NCBI GenBank assembly: GCA_963820415.1
Contig: CAWFZT010000013.1
Location: forward strand, 62,001-126,000
Direction: 5' to 3'
Length of the DNA: 64,000 bases
DNA from: CAWFZT01 sp963820415
Lineage (GTDB): Bacteria; Chloroflexota; Anaerolineae; Anaerolineales; Anaerolineaceae
The notes under the pieces were generated by a model. That model did not search any database and was not told where the DNA came from. It saw only the letters and a list, made by a program, of their open reading frames with translations. The position numbers and the translations under genes are program-made. How positions within the stretch are numbered: the stretch's first letter is position 1; every line of letters starts with the position of its first letter. Positions 34,965 to 41,982 of the stretch are shown in pieces.

Positions 34965-36128
34965 ATGCCCGACCGACCCCATGCTATTATTATTGGGGCA
35001 GGATTTACCGGCTGTGCTACCGCCCACGACCTGGCCTTGCGCGGCTTCGATGTAAGCGTGGTCGAACGCGGCGAAATTGCCTCCGGCACTTCCGGCCGTA
35101 CCCACGGCCTGCTGCACAGCGGCGGGCGCTACTGCGTCACCGATCCAGAAGCCGGCGTCGAATGCATCGAAGAAAATATCATTCTGCGCAAGATCGCCAA
35201 ACAGTGCATTGAGTTCAACGGCGGTTTATTCATCGCCCTGGACGAAAGTGACCTGGCCTATGGGGAAGCATTCGTCGAAGGAGCGCAAGCCTGCCGCATC
35301 CCCATTGAACAGATCAAGCCGGCAGAGGCGCTGCGCCTGGAACCCAATCTCAACCCGCGGTTGCTGACTGCGTTCAGCGTTCCTGACGGCGCCTTCGACC
35401 CACTGCGGCTGGCGTTGGCTTTTGCAGCCACAGCCCGGAAAAACGGGGCCAGGTTTTTCACCTACCACGACGTGACCGGGCTGGCGCTGGATGGCAAAGG
35501 CAATGTGTCCGGCGTGGAAGTCTGGGACCGAGCTGCTGACCAGAAACGCACGCTGCTCGGCGATATGGTAGTCAATGCCACCGGGGCCTGGGCGGAAAAA
35601 ATCGCCGTTATGGCACGCGTAAATGTGCCGGTCAAACCGACCCCAGGGGTGATGGTAGCTTACGACCGGCGCCTGGTGCAGCGCGTGATCAACCGGCTGT
35701 GCGAACCAGCGGACGGAGATATCGTCCTTCCGCAGCGACGCATGGTGGTGGTTGGCACCACCTCGTTCGAGGTGTCAGACGTGGATTATATCCCCGTGGT
35801 AAGCGAGCAGGTGAGGATGATGTACGAACGCGCCATCCAGCTCGTGCCGGCAGTAGCGCAGGCAAAGATGCGTGGGGCATACATGTCCGCTCGCCCGTTG
35901 ATCGGCACCTCCATCGAAGGGCGCAGCCTGTCGCGCACCTTTAGATGCTACGACCACCTGGAACAGGGCGTCGAGGGCCTGGTCACCATCACCGGTGGAA
36001 AAGCCACTACCTGCCGGGCAATGGCTGAAAAGACAGCCGACCTGGTGTGTGAAAAGCTAGGTATCCAGGCTGCCTGCACTACGCAAGAAGTGGTGTTGGA
36101 TTCATACCGTAATTATTACATCCCATGA
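34965..36128 (+). CDS. GlpA-like FAD-dependent glycerol-3-phosphate dehydrogenase subunit
   Basis: A 387-residue flavoprotein of the DAO/GlpA-GlpD family that would oxidise glycerol-3-phosphate to dihydroxyacetone phosphate. The FAD dinucleotide motif is IIGAGFTGCATAHDLALRG (8-26), followed by ASGTSGRTHGLLHSGGRYC and late ITGGKATTCRAMAEKTADL. It lacks the C-terminal BFD-like [2Fe-2S] domain of E. coli GlpA (542 residues). The stop overlaps the SdhB-like gene by four bases, so its electron acceptor is evidently that Fe-S protein. ATG 34965 lies 2 bases after glpK. Confidence 0.93.
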   Translation: MPDRPHAIIIGAGFTGCATAHDLALRGFDVSVVERGEIASGTSGRTHGLLHSGGRYCVTDPEAGVECIEENIILRKIAKQCIEFNGGLFIALDESDLAYGEAFVEGAQACRIPIEQIKPAEALRLEPNLNPRLLTAFSVPDGAFDPLRLALAFAATARKNGARFFTYHDVTGLALDGKGNVSGVEVWDRAADQKRTLLGDMVVNATGAWAEKIAVMARVNVPVKPTPGVMVAYDRRLVQRVINRLCEPADGDIVLPQRRMVVVGTTSFEVSDVDYIPVVSEQVRMMYERAIQLVPAVAQAKMRGAYMSARPLIGTSIEGRSLSRTFRCYDHLEQGVEGLVTITGGKATTCRAMAEKTADLVCEKLGIQAACTTQEVVLDSYRNYYIP

Positions 36129-36877
36129 AGAATAAACCTGTGCCAGAAAAGTGGACCGTCACCTTCATCGTTTCCCGCCAGAAAGGCCAGGACAAACGGC
36201 ATTTCGAACAATTCACGCTGGAAGTCGACCCGGAGGAATACGTTCTGGACGGGGTAGAGCGCATCTGGGCTTTCTACGATCGCAGCCTGACCTTCCGGCA
36301 CGCCTGCCACCACTCCACCTGCGGCGCTTGCGGTATGCTGGTCAATGGCGTGGAAAAATTGACCTGCATCACGCCCATCCGCAACGTGACGAAAGATAGT
36401 GGGACACTGCGAGTTGAGCCGCTGCGTAATTTTCCGGTGGTAAGCGACCTGGCAGTCGACATGGGCAGCTTTTACCTCAACCTGGAGAAAGCCCAATTTT
36501 CGCAGGTTGCCCCGATACAAAACGCCAGCTTGCCTTTCGAAGATCAGTCCATAGAAGGGGATTACGAAAGGTTGGTCGACTGCATCGAATGCGGCATGTG
36601 TGTGAGCGCCTGCCCCGCCGCCCATACCTCGTCAAGCTATCTCGGCCCAGGCGCCCTGGCAGCCTTCCAGCATTCACTGAACCAGAAAAATGACCCCAGG
36701 TTATACGACCTGGTCGATTGCCACGACGGGCCCTGGCGCTGCCACAACGCCTTCGAGTGTTCGGCAGTCTGCCCCTCCAACGTCGACCCGGCCTGGAAAA
36801 TCATAAATCTGCGCAGAAAAATCGTCAGCCATCGCCTGCGCCGCCTTTTCAAGAGAAGAGAGGCAGCCAAACCATGA
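36125..36877 (+). CDS. SdhB/FrdB-like iron-sulfur subunit in the glycerol operon
   Basis: A 250-residue protein with the architecture of succinate dehydrogenase Fe-S subunits. The plant-type [2Fe-2S] domain has HACHHSTCGACGMLVNG (about 60-76) and a further Cys in LTCITPI. The C-terminal domain has CIECGMCVSACPAA and DCHDGPWRCHNAFECSAVCPSNVDP, giving ligands for a [4Fe-4S] and a [3Fe-4S]-type centre. Not of the GlpC type, which has two ferredoxin sites and CCG domains. Start overlaps the dehydrogenase stop. It would pass electrons from the FAD subunit to the membrane subunits that follow. Confidence 0.92.
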   Translation: MKNKPVPEKWTVTFIVSRQKGQDKRHFEQFTLEVDPEEYVLDGVERIWAFYDRSLTFRHACHHSTCGACGMLVNGVEKLTCITPIRNVTKDSGTLRVEPLRNFPVVSDLAVDMGSFYLNLEKAQFSQVAPIQNASLPFEDQSIEGDYERLVDCIECGMCVSACPAAHTSSSYLGPGALAAFQHSLNQKNDPRLYDLVDCHDGPWRCHNAFECSAVCPSNVDPAWKIINLRRKIVSHRLRRLFKRREAAKP

Positions 36878-37260
36878 AGAATGCGCCTTCACCTGCACAC
36901 TGGCTGCGCTGGTTTGATCCGCGCTACCGGCAACCTGGCACCTGGGGCTATATTCTCAACCGGATTACGGCCATTGGCCTGACCATTTACCTTGTGCTGC
37001 ACCTGGGAGTGTTGAGCACTTTGGCCAAAGGCCCCGGGGCATACGACAGCTTCATCACCCTGGTTAAATCACCGGGCTTTATGCTGGGCGAGCTGCTGGT
37101 GGTGGCCGGAGGAATCATCCACGGCACCAACGGCATCCGTATCGTGCTCAACAGCTTTGGCCTGGGAGTGCGCTACCAGAAAGTTATTCTCGCTATCCTG
37201 ATGGCGCTTTCGATAATAGGTATAGCCTATTTTGCTTACGTGATGTTTTTGGTGGATTAG
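36874..37260 (+). CDS. SdhC-like membrane anchor (cytochrome b subunit)
   Basis: A 128-residue integral membrane protein with three hydrophobic helices (about 27-45, 67-85, 104-124). Histidines in LVLHLGVLS and GGIIHGTNGIR are placed like the haem ligands and quinone-site residues of SdhC. The N-terminus has the typical HWLRWFDPR..PGTWGYILNRITAIGL pattern. ATG 36874 overlaps the preceding stop (ATGA). Forms the quinone-reducing anchor with the next gene. Confidence 0.88.
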   Translation: MKNAPSPAHWLRWFDPRYRQPGTWGYILNRITAIGLTIYLVLHLGVLSTLAKGPGAYDSFITLVKSPGFMLGELLVVAGGIIHGTNGIRIVLNSFGLGVRYQKVILAILMALSIIGIAYFAYVMFLVD

Positions 37261-37269
37261 GAAAATGCT

Positions 37270-37641
37270 ATGGCCGGAATGATCTCTAAAACAAAACAGC
37301 ACGAAACCGTGTGGCTCTGGCTGTATAAATTACTCTCCGGAGTGGTAATTGTCGTCCTGCTGAGCGTGCATTTTGTGGTAAACCACCTGGTGGCTCCAGG
37401 GGGATTGCTCACCTATGCTGATATCTTGCGCTATTATTCCAACCCGATCGTGCCTGTGATGGAAATCGCCTTTCTGGTTTTCGCCGTAACGCATTCATTC
37501 GTCGGCATGCGCAGTATCTTCCTTGACCTAAACCCTTCTCCACGGCTGATCAGGTTCGTGGACTGGGCGCTGGTCATCCTGGGGGCGAGTGCGATTGTGT
37601 ACGGCACCTGGCTGGTGCTGCTGATTGCCAGTAGGGGATAA
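37270..37641 (+). CDS. SdhD-like membrane anchor
   Basis: A 123-residue integral membrane protein with three predicted helices. His residues in VLLSVHFVVNHLV and FAVTHSFVGMRSIFLDL resemble SdhD/SdhC quinone- and haem-binding motifs (H-x3-G-x-R). It starts nine bases after the SdhC-like stop. Last gene of the glpK operon. There is no SdhA in the window, so the four genes appear to make a glycerol-3-phosphate:quinone oxidoreductase rather than a succinate dehydrogenase. Confidence 0.86.
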   Translation: MAGMISKTKQHETVWLWLYKLLSGVVIVVLLSVHFVVNHLVAPGGLLTYADILRYYSNPIVPVMEIAFLVFAVTHSFVGMRSIFLDLNPSPRLIRFVDWALVILGASAIVYGTWLVLLIASRG

Positions 37642-37669
37642 TTTAGCAGAGAAACGAGGACAATTAAAC

Positions 37670-38263
37670 TTGGGACGAGCCTTGAAATCCGTGTGCGTTT
37701 ACTGCGGTTCAGCCGACCATCTACGAGCGGAATATCTCGACGCAGCTTATGCGTTGGGCCAGTTCCTGGCGCAATCCGGCATCCACACCGTATACGGGGC
37801 AGGCAAAACCGGCCTGATGGGCAAACTGGCCGATGGGGCGCTCAATGCGGGGGGAAAAGTAACCGGCGTCGTACCCAGGAATCTTTTTACGCCAGTTTTG
37901 ATCCACACCAGCCTGACCGTTCTCGAAGTGGTTGACGACATTCAGGCTAGAAAAGCACGCATGAGCGAGCTGGCGGAAGGCTTTGTCGCCCTGCCTGGCG
38001 GCTACGGCACCTTCGACGAATTGTTCGAAACGTTGACTTGGGCGCAAATCGGACTGCACAGCAAGCCGATAGGAATATTGAATGTATCCCACTATTTCGA
38101 CCCTCTTCTCAGCCTGGTAGCAAATGCCTGGCAGGAAGGTTTCATCTATCCCGGGCACAAAAATTTGCTCCTGGAAGATACCGACCCGCGCCGCTTGATC
38201 GAAAAAATGGAAAATTACAGCCCTCCGGGCGACCTGGAAAAATGGGTGAACCGGGGCGAATAA
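37670..38263 (+). CDS. LOG family protein (cytokinin-riboside phosphoribohydrolase-like)
   Basis: A 197-residue Rossmann-fold protein of the LOG (formerly lysine decarboxylase-like) family, which hydrolyses nucleoside 5'-monophosphates to free base and ribose phosphate. The signature PGGYGTFDELFETLTW lies near 107-122, with SVCVYCGSA at the N-terminus and YGAGKTGLMG as nucleotide-binding loop. The TTG at 37670 is selected because GAGGA lies nine bases upstream. The stop codon lies inside the left copy of the 14-bp direct repeat that brackets the following island. Confidence 0.9.
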   Translation: MGRALKSVCVYCGSADHLRAEYLDAAYALGQFLAQSGIHTVYGAGKTGLMGKLADGALNAGGKVTGVVPRNLFTPVLIHTSLTVLEVVDDIQARKARMSELAEGFVALPGGYGTFDELFETLTWAQIGLHSKPIGILNVSHYFDPLLSLVANAWQEGFIYPGHKNLLLEDTDPRRLIEKMENYSPPGDLEKWVNRGE

Positions 38264-38270
38264 ATTTTCC
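38257..38270. repeat. Left 14-bp direct repeat flanking the inserted island
   Basis: CGAATAAATTTTCC at 38257-38270 is repeated exactly at 39927-39940, and 13 bases of it at 39915-39927 in tandem. The left copy includes the stop codon of the LOG gene. Confidence 0.75.
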
Positions 38271-38578
38271 TGGGAGGCAGGGAGGCAGGGAGGGAGGCAG
38301 GGATTGACACGATACCGCTTCCACAGTATCATTGTCCTGCGTGGATATGCTGTTACGAAAATATCAACGACTTTCGCCGCTCAGCCTCCATCCTTGTGGG
38401 TAGTTTCGAGCGAACAGGTCGCACACACAGCGTGCAGTGGACAGTGGGGATTCGCCCGCTTAAATGGCATTAATCTACACCCGAGGAGAATCCCTTTTCG
38501 ATGGACAGTCCAAGCCCGCCCCACTGCCACAAACGCAAACCGTTAGGCGGGAAAACAAATAGATAGGTAAAGTACACC
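38264..38578. other. Spacer with GGGAGGCA short tandem repeats and attC-like site
   Basis: After the LOG gene, a purine-rich stretch of GGGAGGCA-type repeats spans about 38271-38304, then the attC-like structure described separately. No gene seen. Confidence 0.55.
38408..38548 (+). other. attC-like recombination site
   Basis: The right end is GCAAACC + GTTAGGC (38542-38548), matching the GTTRRRY core of integron attC sites. Upstream lies an imperfect inverted repeat (left arm 38430-38449 with GCGT..GTGG.CAGTGGGG; right arm 38519-38536 with CCCCACTG.CCAC..ACGC), giving the folded stem expected of attC. The inverse core at the left end (GCGAAC) is degenerate. No integrase gene is in the window. 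Confidence 0.45.
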
Positions 38579-39217
38579 ATGACATCATCATCGAAAGAGC
38601 ACTGGAACAAGGTATACACCAACAACCCTATTACACAACTTGGTTGGTATGAGGCCCAGTCTTTCCTCTCTGTCCAACTCATCGAACGGTGTGCAGTTCC
38701 TAAACATTACCTGATTATAGATATTGGCTCAGGTACATCAACTCTTATTTACGATCTATTAGAACTAGGCTATCAAAATCTTTATCCAATAGATATTAGT
38801 GATGTTGCATTGGAAAAGGCTAAAGCCGTACTGGGCAAAGAGCGAGCAGCCCAAGTGCATTGGATCGTAGATGATATTACCAATCCATCCACTGTACTAC
38901 AACTCCAAAATGCCGCCGTTTGGCACGATAGAGCCGTGTTTCATTTTATTACCGAAGAACAGCATAGGCAAACGTACCACTCTTTGTTGCAAAAAATAGT
39001 AATGCCAGGAGGCTTTGTAATTATGGCTACCTTTGCTATGAATGGGGCAACAAAATGTAGCGGCTTGCCCGTACAAAGATACAGCGCAGAAAGCCTGAGT
39101 GAATTTTTCGGAGACGGGTTCAGACTTGTTGAAAGTTCAGACTATACTTACCAAATGCCATCGGGCGAATTGCGCCCCTATGTTTATACTCGTTTTCAGA
39201 AAACCCAAGCCCTGTAA
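38579..39217 (+). CDS. Class I SAM-dependent methyltransferase, cassette-like
   Basis: A 212-residue methyltransferase with SAM motif LIIDIGSGTSTLIYDLLELG (about 42-61), PIDISDVAL as the acidic motif, and a conserved WHDRAVFHFI block. It resembles small methyltransferases often carried on mobile cassettes. Base composition is clearly more AT-rich than its neighbours, pointing to transfer. It begins 30 bases after a GTTAGGC attC-type core and ends 12 bases before a GCCTA that is interrupted by a group II intron. Substrate unknown. Confidence 0.85.
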   Translation: MTSSSKEHWNKVYTNNPITQLGWYEAQSFLSVQLIERCAVPKHYLIIDIGSGTSTLIYDLLELGYQNLYPIDISDVALEKAKAVLGKERAAQVHWIVDDITNPSTVLQLQNAAVWHDRAVFHFITEEQHRQTYHSLLQKIVMPGGFVIMATFAMNGATKCSGLPVQRYSAESLSEFFGDGFRLVESSDYTYQMPSGELRPYVYTRFQKTQAL

Positions 39218-39233
39218 ACCGTAGCGTCGCCTA

Positions 39234-39870
39234 GTTCCGGTCAGTGGGGTGGTTGCCCACCCCACCGCCGTTTCAGAACCGGACATGAAACATTCGCTTC
39301 ATCCGGCTCCTGAGTATACGGGCTGTTGTCACCAGCGCCATGACGAAGGAACCTTCATGGCTTGTCTCCTGTTCAGGTTGGATGGCAGAGCTTTGGTTAT
39401 ACTCTGCGGTTTTCAGTACGTCATATGACGCCTGCCGAAAAATCGTCATCCTTCCATTGCCGAAGGCTTCCCGTATACCCGGCCCACGTCAGCATATCCT
39501 TCGGCTTTCCCGAAGGCATTGGCTTCTTGGGCCATCCTTCCCGTTTGAGCTTGCGGCTGGTTACCTGCTCCATTGCTGGAGAGCGTCAAACGGGTTACTC
39601 TGTTCCGCTTATCCATTTCGCACGAAGTTAGGACGGTGCTTTATGCCGGGTCTCGTTGCGAGTGAACGCCTATCAGCGATGTGCCCGATAGACCTTGAGC
39701 CCGTTCCCTTTTGGGCCAGCCTGTCATCCGGCTTTGGCTGGTTCTGCATGACGACACCTCAATGCACCTTCAGTTATCTTGTTCATAGTCGCTTTCCCGA
39801 CCGGTTCCTTAGTCCGGTTTATCAGTTCCGGTTTTTCTTCCCGCTTTCGACCCGCATTTACCAGTCGCAC
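39234..39870 (-). mobile_element. ORF-less group II intron (group IIC-attC-like)
   Basis: Read on the minus strand, it starts GTGCGACTGG at 39870 (GUGYG 5' end) and ends GGAAC at 39234 (AY end). A canonical 34-nt domain V lies at 39276-39309 (GAGCCGG...CCGGTTC with AGC triad, 2-nt bulge and GAAT loop). Domain VI follows with a GTGGGGTGG/CCACCCCAC stem and a bulged A seven bases before the 3' end. Removing it joins CGGT to TAGGC, restoring GTTAGGC, the attC core targeted by IIC-attC introns. No reverse-transcriptase frame remains in its 637 bases, so it is a remnant or depends on help in trans. Confidence 0.8.
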
Positions 39871-39914
39871 ACCGAGGGAAAGGGCTGTCTCTCGTTCACC
39901 AGGGAGGCAAGGGA

Positions 39915-39940
39915 CGAATAAATTTTCGAATAAATTTTCC
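39915..39940. repeat. Right direct-repeat copies (tandem) flanking the island
   Basis: CGAATAAATTTTC (39915-39927) followed in tandem by the full CGAATAAATTTTCC (39927-39940), matching 38257-38270. Together they bracket the methyltransferase/intron island of about 1.65 kb. Confidence 0.7.
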
Positions 39941-39969
39941 TTGACTAATCCCTGCAGACCGACTAAAAT
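39941..39969 (+). promoter_or_regulatory. Promoter for the 40019 gene
   Basis: TTGACT (39941-39946) and TAAAAT (39964-39969) with a 17-bp spacer. It begins directly after the right direct repeat, so the insertion preserved this promoter. Confidence 0.65.
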
Positions 39970-40018
39970 CAACCCCTGCGCGCCTGATCCTTTATGACAG
40001 CGCATGCAGGAGTTGGTG

Positions 40019-40519
40019 ATGACGAATTTTGAATCCGAACAGCCTTTACCAGCCGAAAACAACCCTGGTGAAATAGAAACCAGCCATTACAACCTGGAAG
40101 ATGCGGGTCCAGATCGTGTGCAGGCCGAATCGATCCGCTTGAGCCAGTGCGGGGTTGGCCGAATCGATGCCGTCCAGGCCAGGGTCAGCGACAGCGGTGT
40201 CAGCCAGGTATTTGCCGAAACCGCAGAGCTGCGCGACAGCGCAATCGGGTTTGTTCAAGCCAATTCAGTCGAAATGGCTGGGAGCGGTGCAGGCATAGTC
40301 GTATCCCAGGCAGCTACCCTGTCTAACAGCCGCAACGGCCTCGTCATCAGTCGCGAAGTGCACGGTAGCCAGGTCAACGCGGTGGTATTGCTGGCAAACA
40401 AGGTCGATGGCCCGGTTGAAACCCTGGTCGACCAACGTGGACTGGTGCTGATCGGTATCGTAGCAGGGGCAGTTTTGGGAACAGTTTTCAGCCTGTTCAG
40501 GCTTTTTAAACGTCATTAA
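40019..40519 (+). CDS. Uncharacterised beta-helix-like repeat protein with C-terminal membrane anchor
   Basis: A 166-residue protein of unknown function. Residues about 35-125 consist of short alternating hydrophobic/polar repeats (AESIRLSQCGVGRIDAVQAR, VSDSGVSQVFAETAEL, RDSAIGFVQANSVEM, AGSGAGIVVSQAATL), spaced about 18-20 residues and suggesting a small right-handed beta-helix. The C-terminus has one membrane segment (LVLIGIVAGAVLGTVFSLF) followed by RLFKRH, so it is probably anchored with the repeat domain on one face of the membrane. AGGAG (40008-40012) supports ATG 40019 over 40004. Confidence 0.75.
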   Translation: MTNFESEQPLPAENNPGEIETSHYNLEDAGPDRVQAESIRLSQCGVGRIDAVQARVSDSGVSQVFAETAELRDSAIGFVQANSVEMAGSGAGIVVSQAATLSNSRNGLVISREVHGSQVNAVVLLANKVDGPVETLVDQRGLVLIGIVAGAVLGTVFSLFRLFKRH

Positions 40520-40598
40520 CCACGGCGGAAGCCAAATCTTAGAAATGGGCGAAGGTAACCTCAAAGTGAGGTGAGAGGCGCTCATAGGATAAAACACG

Positions 40599-41258
40599 AT
40601 GGAAAAAATTTCTATTCAGGCCACCCGGCGCACTGTGACCGGCAAACAGGTTGGCACGCTGCGCCGCGCAGGTAAACTTCCGGCCGTCCTTTACGGGCGA
40701 CACCTGGCAGCCACCCCAATTACCCTCGACCTGCGGGATGCGTCGAAGGTCCTGGCTAGCATGACCAGCTCGAGCCTGGTCAATATTGACCTGGAAGGCG
40801 AAACGCATTCGGCATTGGTGCGCGAAAAGCAGCGCAACTTCATTACCGGTGTACTGCTGCATGTCGATTTTCAGGCAGTTTCACTTACCGAGAAACTACG
40901 CACGACTGTTTCGATTGAGTTGACCGGTCTCGCTCCAGCGATTAAGGACTTCAACGGGGTGGTAGTCACCAACGTGAACGAGGTCGAAGTAGAATGCTTA
41001 CCCCAGGACCTGCCCGAACGGATCATCGTCGATGTTTCCGGCCTGGCTAAAATTGGGGATGCCATTTTCGTGCGCGACTTGAAAGTTGACAGCAAGGTGA
41101 CCGTATTAGAGAACCCGGACGAAACTGTTGTGATCATCACCGCCCAGATTGCTGAAGAGGTCGTCGAAGAGGTTGTTGCTGAGCCAACACTTGAAGAACC
41201 TGAAGTGATCGAGAAGGGCAAGAAGGAAGAAGAAGAGGAATCCGAAGAGAAAAAGTAA
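40599..41258 (+). CDS. rplY: Ribosomal protein bL25 (Ctc/TL5 form)
   Basis: A 219-residue 50S protein binding 5S rRNA. The N-terminal L25 domain (RRTVTGKQVGTLRRAGKLPA, VLYGRH) is followed by the TL5-type C-terminal beta domain (VLLHVDFQAVS, DLPERIIVDVSGL). A Glu/Lys-rich acidic tail of about 35 residues ends the protein, as in many Ctc proteins. It is monocistronic before a strong stem-loop. Confidence 0.95.
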   Translation: MEKISIQATRRTVTGKQVGTLRRAGKLPAVLYGRHLAATPITLDLRDASKVLASMTSSSLVNIDLEGETHSALVREKQRNFITGVLLHVDFQAVSLTEKLRTTVSIELTGLAPAIKDFNGVVVTNVNEVEVECLPQDLPERIIVDVSGLAKIGDAIFVRDLKVDSKVTVLENPDETVVIITAQIAEEVVEEVVAEPTLEEPEVIEKGKKEEEEESEEKK

Positions 41259-41291
41259 GAACTCTTCCATTTTTCGAGCTTATTTACTACA

Positions 41292-41323
41292 TGACGCCGC
41301 TTGGAAAATCCCAAGCGGCGTCA
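41292..41323. terminator. Bidirectional terminator between rplY and nudix gene
   Basis: TGACGCCGCTTGG (41292-41304) and CCAAGCGGCGTCA (41311-41323) form a perfect 13-bp stem with a 6-base loop between convergent genes. T-tracts on either side are weak. Confidence 0.75.
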
Positions 41324-41358
41324 TATTATATACGATCTACTCATTTATAATTTGTTGA

Positions 41359-41976
41359 TCAATCAGAAGTCTGGCCAAGGTGTAATAATTCCAAAAAATC
41401 GAGAGTAATGCGGGCAGTTATCCCCCACAGCAGCTCGCCGTCGTAATGGTTGAAGAAGATCACTTTTTCCTGGCGGCCATTCAGGCGAGTATAAGGTTTT
41501 TCGCTCCAATTAGCCGAGTGTGCCAGCCACTCGATAGGGATGGTGAACGCCCGACTGACTTCCGTTGGTTCAAGTTTCAATGGGAAAGGCCAGGGAATTC
41601 GCCCTACAACAGGGGTGATAGCAAATCCGGAGACGCTTGAGAAGACTGACAATTTCCCCAGAAGGTTGATTTCCTGGGATGGAATACCGACTTCTTCCCA
41701 TGTCTCACGCAAAGCGGTAGCTTCCAGGTCAACATCCTCGGGTTCGAAGGCTCCGCCCGGGAAGGAAACTTGCCCTTTGTGGTCCTGAACCAACTCAGTA
41801 CGCCGGATGAACAACAAATGCCAGTGGTCACCATCGCATAGCAATGGGAGAAGCACTGCCGCTTTGCGCAACCCGCTGAGAGAGGCGCGGCTGTTCTCTG
41901 CTTGAGAGCTAGCCCTCAAGGTTGAGGCAATCGAACTCAAGGAAAATCCAGCGGGTTGGCAACAAACTGTAATCAT
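41359..41976 (-). CDS. Nudix hydrolase, CoA pyrophosphatase (NudL-like)
   Basis: A 205-residue hydrolase. The Nudix box GGAFEPEDVDLEATALRETW, continuing EEVGI, matches GX5EX7REUXEEXGU. The preceding FIRRTELVQDHKGQVSFPGG matches the CoA-pyrophosphatase (UPF0035) signature, so it probably cleaves CoA and its derivatives. It starts 6 bases after the trmI stop and lies in the same minus-strand unit. Confidence 0.88.
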   Translation of the reverse strand: MITVCCQPAGFSLSSIASTLRASSQAENSRASLSGLRKAAVLLPLLCDGDHWHLLFIRRTELVQDHKGQVSFPGGAFEPEDVDLEATALRETWEEVGIPSQEINLLGKLSVFSSVSGFAITPVVGRIPWPFPLKLEPTEVSRAFTIPIEWLAHSANWSEKPYTRLNGRQEKVIFFNHYDGELLWGITARITLDFLELLHLGQTSD

Positions 41977-41982
41977 ATACGG

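Noticed and set aside
38271..38304. GGGAGGCA tandem repeats as a CRISPR array
   Set aside because: Units are 4-8 bases with no spacers; simple sequence repeat only. No CRISPR array or cas gene was seen anywhere in the window.
39340..39921. 193-codon plus-strand open frame inside the intron
   Set aside because: It is antisense to the group II intron and has no homology or ribosome site; explained by the ribozyme sequence.
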